Source: Labilithrix luteola (lineage in GTDB: Bacteria > Myxococcota_A > Polyangia > Polyangiales > Polyangiaceae). Taken from it: 64,000 nt of DNA. Where the stretch lies: positions 5,371,001 to 5,435,000 of the forward strand of contig NZ_CP012333.1 of the NCBI RefSeq assembly GCF_001263205.1. The letters are read 5' to 3'. Below are positions 36,367-45,463 of the stretch, piece by piece. Position 1 is the first letter of the stretch; each line of letters opens with the position of its first letter. Under the pieces are notes generated by a model. That model did not search any database. It was not told the origin of the DNA and saw only the letters and a list, made by a program, of their open reading frames with translations. The translations under genes and the position numbers were made by a program.

Positions 36367-37050
36367 TCAAGCGGGCGTGGCGACGAGGAAGTACTCGGCC
36401 ACGCCGAGCGGGGAGAGCCGCGCGCGAAGCGACGGCGCGAAGGCGGAGGCCCATCCCTCTTCGTCGAGCGCGATGCCCGCCAGCGAGACTCCGGCGACGT
36501 CGTCGCGATGCACGAACGACGTGGCGCTCGTGATCTCGATGTTCACGCCCGCAGCATGTTCGGCCGCAGCGAGATGCGGGAGCGCCGCTTTCGCGGGGAG
36601 CTCCGCGACGAGCACGCCGTCGCTCGACAGCACGCGCTTCACCTCGGCCGCCAGCCGGCTCGGTGAATCGGTCTCCGGCGGATGGGCAAGCGTGCCGTGC
36701 AGGGCGAGCACCGCATCGAACGAGGCGTCGGCGAAGGGAAGCGGCTGCCAGAAGTCCGCCTCCACGGTCGGAACCGTGCGCGAACGTGTGTTGCAAAGTG
36801 CAATCATCTTCGGCGACACGTCGAGCCCGGTCACCTGGTGGCCTCGGTCGAGAAGGGCAGGGAGCTCGCGTCCGGTCCCCAGTCCCAGGACGAGCACACG
36901 CTGTTTGCCCTCGATCTCGGCGAGCACGCGGGCGAGCCGCTCGCGCGAAGACGACCCCGAGATCGCGTACACGCGGTCGTAGCGTCGTGCGATGGCGTCG
37001 AAGAACGCCTTCGCGTCTCGCTCGTTTCGCTTGTCCCGCTCGTCCGTCAT
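36367..37050 (-). CDS. Class I SAM-dependent methyltransferase
   Basis: This 227-residue protein has the methyltransferase motif VLVLGLGTGRELP, the acidic loop VTGLDVSPKM, and DFWQPLPFADASFDAVLALHGTLAH. The acceptor is unknown. Its ATG overlaps the stop of the DUF2252 gene as ATGA, so the two are coupled. It ends 4 bp from the convergent UbiG-like gene. A DUF2252-methyltransferase pair is not a pathway I can name. Confidence 0.8.
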   Translation of the reverse strand: MTDERDKRNERDAKAFFDAIARRYDRVYAISGSSSRERLARVLAEIEGKQRVLVLGLGTGRELPALLDRGHQVTGLDVSPKMIALCNTRSRTVPTVEADFWQPLPFADASFDAVLALHGTLAHPPETDSPSRLAAEVKRVLSSDGVLVAELPAKAALPHLAAAEHAAGVNIEITSATSFVHRDDVAGVSLAGIALDEEGWASAFAPSLRARLSPLGVAEYFLVATPA

Positions 37051-38354
37051 CCTTTGCTCTTGGCGCTCTTCGGGAGGATTCTGCGCATTCGCTCGCAGAG
37101 CGCCAGATAGGCGGCTTCGTGCATGCCCGCGAGCACGATCGCGCGCGAGCGAATCTCGACGATGTCCGAGCTCGACCATCGCGAATGCGGAGGCTTCGTG
37201 GCTGCACGCGCATGAGCGCGACCGAGAAGGCCGCCGAGGTAGCTTGCGAGCGAAGGCAGGTCCGCGCTTTTCAGCTTCCGTAGGTCGAGCTTGTCTTCTT
37301 GCGGAGAGAGACGCCGCACGAGCATCGACACGTTGTGGCGCCGGTAGCGGAGCAGCGTCGTACCGAGCATTCGCGGTGGGCGCGCGATGCAGGATGCGTA
37401 CGCCGTGGCAACGCGAAGTGCGGGAAGGAGGTCTTCTTCGCCGCGCTTCTGCGGAGGGCGCAGCTCGAACTCGGATGCCGACGGCGCCGCTTCTTCTTTC
37501 ATGTCGAAGATCCATCCACCGTCGCGGCCGCCTTTCCCCTTCAGGAGCATGGCGATGCGCAGACAGCCGAGCGAGCCGGTGCCGGCGACACGGAGCGCGA
37601 CATCCTCGATCTCGAGCTCGTCGTCTTTCGGTCGCTGCGCCGGCGGAAGCGAAGCTACGTACCCCTCGAGGGCGGCGGGCACGCGCATGCGAATGTCGTC
37701 GGGCAGGTCGCGATAACGCGGGCCGCGCACGAAACGCCGCTTCTTTCGGACGACCTCCGTGCGATCGTCGAGGAGCTTCTTTCGCGAACGACCCTCGACC
37801 TGCGCGATGAGTGCGCGGACGGGCGCGGGTTCGGGAGGAAGCTTCTCCCCGTCGAACGCGCTCTTGCCCCAAGCGTCGAGGAGGCGATCGGCGAGCGAGA
37901 GCGCCACGAGACCATCGGCGCCGAGCTCGCGACCGCCGAGGAGTAGACTGGTGGTCAACCTCAGGACGTCCAGGCGCCACGGCGCTACGAGTGTCTCGTC
38001 GAAGTCGTTGAGGTCGAACAGCGCGGGCCCACCGCTTCGAATGTCCTCGCGTGCGTCGGGGCGGTAGGCGCCGAAGTTCTCGAGGTGGGCATCGCCGACG
38101 ATCCATCCTTCACCCGGTGGGCCCTCGGCGAGATGGGGATGCGCTTCGAGAAGCTGGTAGAAGAGCGGCGCGGCCCCTCGGAGAAAGCCGAGTGGCGAGA
38201 TGCTCATCCGTTCGAGCTTGTGCTCGAAGAGGTCGGGGAAGCGCTTGGTTCTCGCGCGATCGATCTCGAGCTGCCTCGCGGCGAGCGCGTCCGCCCGGAA
38301 GCCTTCGGTCTGGAGAACTCGGTTTTTCGCTGTCTTCGCTGCCTTGGCTGCCAC
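37047..38354 (-). CDS. DUF2252 family protein (kinase-like fold)
   Basis: This protein of about 435 residues belongs to DUF2252, related in pattern to phosphotransferases. It has SPLGFLRGAA, the catalytic-loop-like GDAHLENFG, the metal-binding-like FDLNDFDE and the late GRAHARA motif. The frame is open to 38549, but the GTG at 38354 leaves room for the divergent lpxK start at 38403. No activity is proven for this family; a small-molecule kinase is a guess. Confidence 0.75.
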   Translation of the reverse strand: MAAKAAKTAKNRVLQTEGFRADALAARQLEIDRARTKRFPDLFEHKLERMSISPLGFLRGAAPLFYQLLEAHPHLAEGPPGEGWIVGDAHLENFGAYRPDAREDIRSGGPALFDLNDFDETLVAPWRLDVLRLTTSLLLGGRELGADGLVALSLADRLLDAWGKSAFDGEKLPPEPAPVRALIAQVEGRSRKKLLDDRTEVVRKKRRFVRGPRYRDLPDDIRMRVPAALEGYVASLPPAQRPKDDELEIEDVALRVAGTGSLGCLRIAMLLKGKGGRDGGWIFDMKEEAAPSASEFELRPPQKRGEEDLLPALRVATAYASCIARPPRMLGTTLLRYRRHNVSMLVRRLSPQEDKLDLRKLKSADLPSLASYLGGLLGRAHARAATKPPHSRWSSSDIVEIRSRAIVLAGMHEAAYLALCERMRRILPKSAKSKG

Positions 38355-38402
38355 GGTCGTTCGTTCTACGCGTTGTGCGTGGCGTTGTGTACCGTCGCGG
38401 GC

Positions 38403-39440
38403 GTGTTCGACGTGGAGGCACTCGAAGCGGAGTTGCGCATTCGGGCCGCGCGTTGGCTCGAATCGGGGCCTGGCGGAACGTCGGTTCTTTTGGGCGTCGG
38501 TCCGCTCGTTCGAGTGCTCGCGCGGGTGAATGCGCCGATTGCGTCGCACACGCTCCGCCGCCCAGCATCGATTCCACCCGGTCTACGCGTCGTGACGGTC
38601 GGCGGTGCCACGCTCGGAGGGTCGGGCAAGTCGCGCGTGGCGATGGCGTGCGTCGAAGCGCTCACCCAGCGCGGCTCACGGGTCGCTCTCATCGGTCATG
38701 CCTACCGCGCGCGTCCTGGGAGCGCTCGGTTCGTCCAGCCGGAGGACCGTCTCGCGGAGGTCGGTGACGAGGCCCTCGCGGCTGCTCGTCGCTTCGCGCG
38801 CCTCGGAATCGACGCGCCGGTGATCGTGGCGCCATCGCGCGACGCTGCGCTGGCTCGTGCCGCGACGTCGACTCCGGCGCTCGACGCGGTCGTTCTCGAC
38901 GGGCCACTCCAGCTGCGTCCGGAGCCCGCCTCCCTTGCTCTCCTGGCGGTCGACGCCGCGGCGCCCTGGGGATCAGGCGAGGTTTTTCCCGCGGGCGACC
39001 TTCGTGCACCGCAGCATGTTCTGCGGTCCGTCGCGGACGAAGTGGTGGAGGTGAACGCGAGCCCACGCGCCTTCATCGTCGCGAACGAGGAGGTGGGGGC
39101 CGAGAGCCTTTGCGGCGCTCGAATCGGCCTCTTTACCGCGCTCGCGCGGCCTGATCGGCTGGTCCGCGCCCTTGCGTTGCTCGGTCTTTCGCCGGCCGTC
39201 GTCGTCGCCTGTCCCGACCATGGGCCGTTGACGGCCGAGGCCATTCGACGGCTGCAGGCCGCCGAGCCCTCCGTGGATACCTGGGTCGCGACCGAGAAAT
39301 GCGCCGTTCACCTTGACGGTGTGAAGCTGGAGCGGCCCCTGGCCGTCCTCGAGGCGAGCGTCTCCCTTCCGGAGCAGCTTTTGGCGCGGATCTCGGCCAT
39401 CGGAGGGCCCGTGAACCACCAGAAGACGGGAAGGACTTGA
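38403..39440 (+). CDS. lpxK: Tetraacyldisaccharide 4'-kinase-like protein
   Basis: LpxK adds the 4'-phosphate to lipid A at the inner membrane. The 345-residue protein has the P-loop region VVTVGGATLGGSGKS, the VGDEA block, PVIVAPSRDAA, the LDGPLQLRPE segment in place of the usual DDGFQ, and PWGSGEVFPAGDLRAP. The sequence differs from textbook LpxK at two key places (GSGKS for GTGKTP, and the DDGFQ variant). The GTG at 38403 was chosen; the product lacks an obvious N-terminal anchor. Confidence 0.75.
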   Translation: MFDVEALEAELRIRAARWLESGPGGTSVLLGVGPLVRVLARVNAPIASHTLRRPASIPPGLRVVTVGGATLGGSGKSRVAMACVEALTQRGSRVALIGHAYRARPGSARFVQPEDRLAEVGDEALAAARRFARLGIDAPVIVAPSRDAALARAATSTPALDAVVLDGPLQLRPEPASLALLAVDAAAPWGSGEVFPAGDLRAPQHVLRSVADEVVEVNASPRAFIVANEEVGAESLCGARIGLFTALARPDRLVRALALLGLSPAVVVACPDHGPLTAEAIRRLQAAEPSVDTWVATEKCAVHLDGVKLERPLAVLEASVSLPEQLLARISAIGGPVNHQKTGRT

Positions 39441-39716
39441 GGGTGACGAGACTCACTCCCCCGCGCAAACGCCCAGCCCGGCGCGGGCGCGACAGCCAAA
39501 ACGAGGTGAGGCGAGGCGACATCGAACGACCGAGGCGAGGCGGGTCTGGGCGGGTCTGGTGCAGACCTGCGGCGAACTGCGATTGACGCCCACATTTGCT
39601 CGATGAGCGTGGCTTGACCCCTTCCTTGACCCCTTCTCAGCTTCCGCCTTACTCTCTGCACGTAGGGGCCTGAATCCGGTAAAATCGGGCTTCCTTTTGC
39701 GGGCGGCGAACGACAC
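39441..39716. other. Intergenic region with a 12-bp tandem duplication
   Basis: No gene is visible. CTTGACCCCTTC occurs twice in tandem (39613-39624 and 39625-39636), each copy carrying a TTGACC -35-like hexamer. The second is 18 bp from TACTCT, a weak -10, giving a possible vegetative promoter for the diguanylate cyclase gene. Confidence 0.35.
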
Positions 39717-40622
39717 GTGGATGTGGACGAGAAGACACGCGTAACGACGATCGTCCAGAAGCCTGCCGGCGAGGGCAGCGAGGACAAGCCGCGCAACAAC
39801 GATTGCCTCGTCGTGATTTACACGAAGGAGCCCACGCTCCTAGGCAAGCGGTTCGTTCTCGACTTCACGCCTGCACGCATCGGCCGTGGCGCGGAGAATC
39901 ACATCGTCCTCGACGGTGACAGCGTCTCGCGTCGTCACGCGCACCTCGAGCAGCGAGGCAACGTGTGGTGGGCCGTCGACGACGGCTCGACCAACGGCAC
40001 CTACGTCAACGACGAGCAGATCAACCGCGAATTCGGGCTCGCGAATGGCGACCGCATCAAGGTCGGTCCCACGATTTTCAAGTATCTGTCGGGCGCCGAC
40101 GTCGAGGCCCAGTACCACGAAGAAATCTACCGGATGACGATCATCGACGGTCTCACGCAGGCGCACGTGAAGCGCTACCTGCTGGAGGCCCTCGAGAAGG
40201 AGATCATTCGTGCGCGTCGTCACGTGCGCGATCTCTCCTTCATCATGTTCGACATCGACCACTTCAAGAAGATCAACGACCACCACGGTCACTTGGCAGG
40301 CGACTTCGTGCTCAAGGAGCTCGCACGAATCGTCCAGGGGCGAATCCGCCGTGACGAGGTCTTCGCGCGCTACGGCGGTGAAGAGTTCGCGATCATCCTG
40401 CCCGAGACCAACCTCGACGGTGCGCGCGCGCTCGCCGAAGGTCTCCGCGAGAAGATCGAGCAGAGCCGTTTCGTCTTCCAGGGCGACATGATCCCCGTGA
40501 CGATCTCGATCGGCGTGGCCCCGCTCGTCGACGCGGACAAGACCGGCATGGATCTCATCCGCAGCGCCGACGCGAAGCTCTACGAAGCCAAGCGCAGCGG
40601 CCGCAACCGCGTCGTCGGCTGA
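39717..40622 (+). CDS. FHA-GGDEF diguanylate cyclase
   Basis: This 301-residue enzyme should make cyclic-di-GMP under control of a phosphothreonine-binding domain. The FHA domain (about 45-122) has IGRGAENHIVL, SVSRRHAHLE and STNGTYVN. The GGDEF domain (about 140-300) has FDIDHFKKIND and an intact RYGGEEF (220-224). The inhibitory-site position reads RRDE rather than RxxD, so product inhibition may be weak. GTG start at 39717. It probably shares a transcript with the aminotransferase gene 17 bp downstream. Confidence 0.9.
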   Translation: MDVDEKTRVTTIVQKPAGEGSEDKPRNNDCLVVIYTKEPTLLGKRFVLDFTPARIGRGAENHIVLDGDSVSRRHAHLEQRGNVWWAVDDGSTNGTYVNDEQINREFGLANGDRIKVGPTIFKYLSGADVEAQYHEEIYRMTIIDGLTQAHVKRYLLEALEKEIIRARRHVRDLSFIMFDIDHFKKINDHHGHLAGDFVLKELARIVQGRIRRDEVFARYGGEEFAIILPETNLDGARALAEGLREKIEQSRFVFQGDMIPVTISIGVAPLVDADKTGMDLIRSADAKLYEAKRSGRNRVVG

Positions 40623-40639
40623 TCATCGGAAGGCTTCAC

Positions 40640-41944
40640 ATGCCGAGTCAGCTTCCCGACGTGAGGGTGGGCCCTCCTGGTCCGCGATCCAAGGAGCTTT
40701 CCGCGCGTCTCGTGGCCGTCGAGTCGCCGGCCTTCGACGCCCGCCGTCAGGCGCGCGCGTCGGCGTCGGGGACGTCGCACGAGCCCATCGTGTATTCGCA
40801 TGGCAGCGGCTCGAATCTCTACGACGTCGACGGCAATCGCTACGTCGATCTGACGGCCGGATTCGGAGCGCTGCTCCTCGGCTATCCGCCGAATGCACCG
40901 GAGACGGCCGCGCGTGCCGCTCTCGATACGCTGCCGCTCGCGCTCGGCGATGTGTACGCGTCCGAAACGAAGGTCCGCGCGTGCGAGGCCATCGCCGCGC
41001 TTTTCCCGGAGCCGGGCGCGCGCGTGATGCTCGGCCTCTCCGGGGCTGACGCCGTGACGTGCGCGCTCAAGACGGCGGCGCTCGCCACGAAGCGTCCGCG
41101 CGTACTTGCGTTCGAAGGCAGCTACCACGGCCTCTCGCACGGACCGCTCGCTGCCACCGGATTCTCGTCGAGTTTCCGTGAGCCCTTTGCCGCTCAGCTC
41201 GGCGACTTCGTGACGTTCGTGCCGTATCCCAATTCGGATGCCGAGCTCGAGACGTGCCTTGCGGCGGTTCGCGTAGAGGTCGCGACGGGGGCGTTCGGAG
41301 CGGTGCTCGTCGAGCCGATCCTGGGGCGCGGAGGCTGCGTCGTTCCCCCGTCGGGCTTCCTCGCCGGCCTGCGGGCGATTTGCGATGAGACCGGTACGCT
41401 CCTCGTCGCCGACGAGATCTGGAGCGGCGTCGGTCGAACCGGAAAGATGCTCGCCAGCGCGTACGAGTCGGTCGTCCCCGACGTCGTCTGTCTCGGCAAA
41501 GGCCTCGGTGGTGGCCTGCCGATCTCGGCGTGCCTCGGCCGCGCCTCGGTGATGGACGCCTGGGGCGCGCACGGCGGCTCGACGATCCATACCGGTACGC
41601 ACTTCGGCTCGCCGCCCGCGTGCGCCGCGGCCCTGGCCACGCTCGAGGGGGTTCGCGGACTCGTCGACCGCGCAGCCCACGTCGGCGACGCCTTCCGCGC
41701 GGAGCTCGAGGCCGCGTGCGGGGCGAAGGCGAAGGTTCGCGGTCGTGGCCTCATGATCGGCATCGAGCTCGCGGATGCGAAGCAGGCTCTCGCCATCGCG
41801 CGGGCGCTGCTCGTTCGCGGCTACGTCGTTCTCACGGGCGGCATTCGTGGTGATGCGCTGACGCTTTCGCCGCCGCTCACGATCGAGCCCGAGCTCCTCT
41901 CCGCGTTCGCCACGGCGCTCGGCGAAGCGCTCGCCAAGGCCTGA
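40640..41944 (+). CDS. Class-III PLP-dependent aminotransferase
   Basis: This 434-residue enzyme has the fold-type I landmarks of class III: YDVDGNRYVDLTAG, the FEGSYHG loop, ADEIWSGVGRTGKM with the PLP-binding Asp, and the PLP Lys in CLGKGLGGGLP. The late HTGTHFGSPPA contacts phosphate. The pattern fits GabT/ArgD-like enzymes better than HemL, but the substrate is not clear. It follows the diguanylate cyclase gene by 17 bp. Confidence 0.9.
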   Translation: MPSQLPDVRVGPPGPRSKELSARLVAVESPAFDARRQARASASGTSHEPIVYSHGSGSNLYDVDGNRYVDLTAGFGALLLGYPPNAPETAARAALDTLPLALGDVYASETKVRACEAIAALFPEPGARVMLGLSGADAVTCALKTAALATKRPRVLAFEGSYHGLSHGPLAATGFSSSFREPFAAQLGDFVTFVPYPNSDAELETCLAAVRVEVATGAFGAVLVEPILGRGGCVVPPSGFLAGLRAICDETGTLLVADEIWSGVGRTGKMLASAYESVVPDVVCLGKGLGGGLPISACLGRASVMDAWGAHGGSTIHTGTHFGSPPACAAALATLEGVRGLVDRAAHVGDAFRAELEAACGAKAKVRGRGLMIGIELADAKQALAIARALLVRGYVVLTGGIRGDALTLSPPLTIEPELLSAFATALGEALAKA

Positions 41945-42080
41945 CCAGCGGATCGCCGGTCCCCCATCCTGGCCTGTCACGGTCGGAAGGAATGGATTCG
42001 GATGGCCTGATTTGCCGAGAAAGAAGGCAGATTCGCCTTCGAACTCGGCAGGTATGTGTGTTGCTTACATCGTTGCCGCG

Positions 42081-43115
42081 ATGCGAAACACCACGACCCT
42101 GACCGTTGCCGCCGCTCTGGCCGTCCTCTCACTCGCCTCGATCGCGGGCTGCGCCGACACCGACGAGTCGGGGGCCGACACGGCGGCCGGCGAAGAGGCC
42201 TTCACGGCGAAGCCCTCGAGTCACGCGATCGTGCTCGCGCACGGCTTCGACGCGTCGACGACGAATCGCTGGAGCTTCTACAAGGTGGCCGACAAGCTTC
42301 GCGCGGACGGCAACGTGGTGCATGCCGCGCAGGTCTCGCCGTACAGGGCCGTCCCCGATCGCGCGGTGCAGCTCGCGGCCCATGTCGACGCCGCTCTCGC
42401 CGAATGTCGCGCGCAGCCGCGGTGTGATGCCAGCAAGGTTCACATCGTCGCGCACTCGATGGGCGGCCTCGACGCTCGCTATCTGATCTCGACGCTCGGT
42501 TACGGCGATCGCGTGGCTTCGCTCACGACGATCTCGACACCGCATCACGGTTCGCGCATCGCCGACGTGCTCGTGAAGATCATTCCCGACGACTTCGACG
42601 GCGCACTCAATGCCATCGGAAAGGCCTGGGCCAAGACGTTCACGTCCGACGAGCTCGCCGAAGGAACCGATCTCGAGGGAGCGCTCCGCTCGATCAGCGA
42701 GCAGTACACGACCGAGACGTTCAACAAGGAAGTGCTCGACGATCCGCGCGTGACGTACCTCTCGTGGGCGGGCGTCAGCAACTTCGCCGCCATTCCGAAC
42801 ACCGCCGATCGCGAAGCGTGCGAGGGCAAGCTCACCACTTCGTTCGGCGTCCGCGACGCGATGAACGTGACGCTCGTTCCTGCAGCAGGCTTCGTGGCTC
42901 ACGGTGTCTCGCTTCGCCCGAACGACGGCATGGTCACGGTCGAGAGCGCCAAGTGGGGCAAGTTCATGGGCTGCATCCCGGCGGATCATCTCGACGAAGT
43001 CGGCCAGCCCAAGCACGACAGTCCGGACTCGTGGACCGGCTTCGATCACCTCACGTTCTATCGCCGACTGGTTTCGAAGCTCGACGACGAAGTCGCAGCC
43101 GCCGCGCGACGCTAA
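42081..43115 (+). CDS. Lipase-like alpha/beta hydrolase lipoprotein
   Basis: This 344-residue protein has a lipoprotein signal ending in SIAGC and an alpha/beta-hydrolase domain resembling bacterial triacylglycerol lipases: the oxyanion strand IVLAHGFD, the nucleophile in VAHSMGG, TISTPHHGSRIAD, and a late GFDHLTFY with the probable catalytic His. Asp in RPNDGMVTV may complete the triad. An upstream in-frame ATG at 42051 is possible, but 42081 gives a normal 24-residue lipoprotein signal. It likely acts at the cell envelope or outside. Confidence 0.85.
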   Translation: MRNTTTLTVAAALAVLSLASIAGCADTDESGADTAAGEEAFTAKPSSHAIVLAHGFDASTTNRWSFYKVADKLRADGNVVHAAQVSPYRAVPDRAVQLAAHVDAALAECRAQPRCDASKVHIVAHSMGGLDARYLISTLGYGDRVASLTTISTPHHGSRIADVLVKIIPDDFDGALNAIGKAWAKTFTSDELAEGTDLEGALRSISEQYTTETFNKEVLDDPRVTYLSWAGVSNFAAIPNTADREACEGKLTTSFGVRDAMNVTLVPAAGFVAHGVSLRPNDGMVTVESAKWGKFMGCIPADHLDEVGQPKHDSPDSWTGFDHLTFYRRLVSKLDDEVAAAARR

Positions 43116-43147
43116 AAAGAAGGCCCAAGCGTGCTAGGGAAGGGGGC

Positions 43148-44299
43148 GTGGACTCCGCGTCTCGCTCCGCCCGCCTCGCTCGCAGCACCGCTCTTCACGA
43201 GCGCGCTCGCGCTCTCGTCTCCGCGTACGAAAAGGAAGCACCGGCGCCCGAGTCGCTCGATTCGCTGGCATGCGACCTCGCGCGGTTCCAGGCCGAGTCG
43301 ATCGAGGGCTACGCGCGCCTCTGCAAGGCTCGCGGTGTCGATCCGGCGTCGCTCTCGCGCGCCGAGGACATTCCGGCCGTTCCCACCGACGCGTTCAAGC
43401 TGACCCGTGTGGCCACGTTCGAGCCGGAGGAGACGCGCGCTGTCTTCCGCACGAGCGGCACCACGCAAGGCAAGGAAACACGCGGTGAGCACGCGATGCG
43501 CGACCCGTCGACCTACGACGTGGCGGCGGTCGCGTTCGGTCGGCAGTGGCTCGTGCGTGACTTCGCACGCGACGGCAAGAAGGTGCCGGTCGTCGTTCTT
43601 TCTCCGCCGCCATCGATCGCTTCGGATTCGTCGCTCGTGCACATGTGCGCGGCGTTCGTCGAGGCGTTCGGAACGAATCCGGGCGCGGAAGCGACGTACG
43701 TGATCGACGGCGAGGTGATCGACCTCGGCGGCTTCGACGAGCGTGTCGCGGGTGCCCTTACGCGCAACCAGCCGATGCTCGTTCTCGGTACGTCGTTCGC
43801 TTTCGTTCACCTGCTCGACGCCCTTGGTGACGACACCTTCCCGCTCCCGCCCGGCACGCGCGTGATGCAGACCGGTGGCTACAAGGGCAAGAGCCGCGAG
43901 GTCCCGCCCGAGGTGCTCCGTCGCGAGCTGGCGCGCGTATTCGCCATCGACGAACGCGCGATCCTGGCCGAATACGGCATGACCGAGCTCTCGAGCCAGT
44001 TCTACGAGAAGACGCTGTTCGAGCCCGAATCGAAGAAGGGCGTCTTCGCGGAGCCGCCTTGGGCTCGCGTGATCCCCGTGGACCCCGAGACGCTCGTTCC
44101 CGTCGCGGACGGTGAGATCGGCATCGCCAAGATCATCGACACGATGAACGTCGACAGCGCGGTGGCCGTTCTCACGCAAGACCGCGTGCGCCGCGTGGCG
44201 GAAGGCGGCTTCGAGGTTCTCGGTCGTGCGCCGGGCGCGCCTCCTCGCGGCTGCTCGATCGCGATCGACGAGCTGCTGGGGCGCGAAGGAACCTCGTGA
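43148..44299 (+). CDS. LuxE-like acyl-protein synthetase
   Basis: This 383-residue adenylating enzyme resembles LuxE/acyl-protein synthetases: FRTSGTTQGKETRGEH, GTSFAFVHLLD, MQTGGYKGKSRE and ILAEYGMTELSSQFY. LuxE activates a fatty acid as acyl-AMP. The GTG at 43148 has GGAAGGGGG before it. Its stop overlaps the start of a LuxC-like reductase gene as GTGA, so the two probably act in sequence to reduce an activated acyl group. No luciferase genes are present. Confidence 0.85.
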   Translation: MDSASRSARLARSTALHERARALVSAYEKEAPAPESLDSLACDLARFQAESIEGYARLCKARGVDPASLSRAEDIPAVPTDAFKLTRVATFEPEETRAVFRTSGTTQGKETRGEHAMRDPSTYDVAAVAFGRQWLVRDFARDGKKVPVVVLSPPPSIASDSSLVHMCAAFVEAFGTNPGAEATYVIDGEVIDLGGFDERVAGALTRNQPMLVLGTSFAFVHLLDALGDDTFPLPPGTRVMQTGGYKGKSREVPPEVLRRELARVFAIDERAILAEYGMTELSSQFYEKTLFEPESKKGVFAEPPWARVIPVDPETLVPVADGEIGIAKIIDTMNVDSAVAVLTQDRVRRVAEGGFEVLGRAPGAPPRGCSIAIDELLGREGTS

Positions 44300-45363
44300 G
44301 CCCGCGGAGCGTTCGCGACCAGGCTGCTCGCGTCAGCGACGTGAAGCGCCTCGTGGACGCCGCGCGTGACGTAGCTCGGAATCGCGGCGCCATCGCGTCC
44401 GAGCTGGTGGCGATGACCGGTCTTTCTCCCGAAGGGGTGGACCTCGCGTTCGAGAAGCATCTCGAGCTCCGCCCGAGCGACGCCGAAGTCGCGAGCCTCG
44501 TCGCTCGTGCGGGAGATGCGCCGAGCGTTGCGGTGGTCTTGTCGGCCAACGTCTTCGTCGGAGCTCTCCGTGCACTGGCGATCGCGCGTGCCGCGTCCGA
44601 CGACGTGATCGTCCGACCTTCGCGGCGCGAGCCCGTGTTCGCGCGGGCGCTCGTCGATGCCGCGCGTGCCTTGGGTGATACCGGCATTCGGCTCGACGAG
44701 GCCTTCGAGGTCGCGTCGCTCGAGAGAGGCGAGATTCACGTCTATGGTCGCGACGAGACCATCGACGAGGTCCGCAAGAACGCACGCGTTCGGGTTCGTG
44801 GCCATGGCAGTGGGATGGGCGTCGCGTGGTTGAGCGAGCGAGCCGAGCTCGAATCGGCTGCGCGGTTGCTCGCCGACGACGTCGTGGCGTTCGACCAACG
44901 CGGATGTCTGAGCCCTCGGGTTGTCATGGTCGAAGGTGACGACGCTCGTGCCGAGGCGTTCGGCGAGGCACTGCACGAAGCTCTCTCCCGTTACGACACG
45001 CTCGTGCCTCGCGGCACGATCCCGGCGGACGAGCGACCGGCGGCGGCTCGTTACGTCGACACGATGACGTACGCCGGAAGCGCCATCGTCGGTGCGGGGC
45101 ACGTGGTCGGTGTGGCTCCGGCCGGCTCGGCCTTCGTGCTGCCGCCTTCGTGGCGTCACGTCCACGTCGTGCCCTCGTCGAATGCCCGAGAGGCTGCTGC
45201 CTGGCTCTCCCCGGTCGCGCGCGGGGTCGTGACTCTCGGAAGCAACGACCTGTCTGCCGCACGGGCTCTGGCCGGCGTCGTCACGACGTGGGCGCGCCTC
45301 GCAGAAATAGGCCGAATGCAACGGCCCCCGCTCGACGGGCCCGTGGATCTTCGCGAATTCTGA
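44296..45363 (+). CDS. LuxC-like acyl reductase
   Basis: This 355-residue protein is an aldehyde-dehydrogenase-fold reductase related to LuxC. The catalytic Cys204 lies in the diagnostic AFDQRGCLSPR, and SANVFVGALRAL matches the nucleotide-binding region. It is shorter than typical LuxC (~480 residues), mostly at the N-terminus. With the LuxE-like partner overlapping by 4 nt, the expected product is a fatty or other aldehyde. The acyl donor is unknown. Confidence 0.8.
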   Translation: MSPRSVRDQAARVSDVKRLVDAARDVARNRGAIASELVAMTGLSPEGVDLAFEKHLELRPSDAEVASLVARAGDAPSVAVVLSANVFVGALRALAIARAASDDVIVRPSRREPVFARALVDAARALGDTGIRLDEAFEVASLERGEIHVYGRDETIDEVRKNARVRVRGHGSGMGVAWLSERAELESAARLLADDVVAFDQRGCLSPRVVMVEGDDARAEAFGEALHEALSRYDTLVPRGTIPADERPAAARYVDTMTYAGSAIVGAGHVVGVAPAGSAFVLPPSWRHVHVVPSSNAREAAAWLSPVARGVVTLGSNDLSAARALAGVVTTWARLAEIGRMQRPPLDGPVDLREF

Positions 45364-45463
45364 TTCGACCACGGTCAGGCACGCCCGCGCCCGTGCCTGC
45401 GCACATCGGACCCCTTCCTCCACGACTTGAGGGACTGGTTCGATCGAGTGGTACTATCCCAAC

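Noticed and set aside
40640..41944. Glutamate-1-semialdehyde aminomutase (HemL)
   Set aside because: The ADEIWSGVGRTGKM and CLGKGLGGGLP motifs fit GabT/ArgD-type aminotransferases better, and no heme genes are near.
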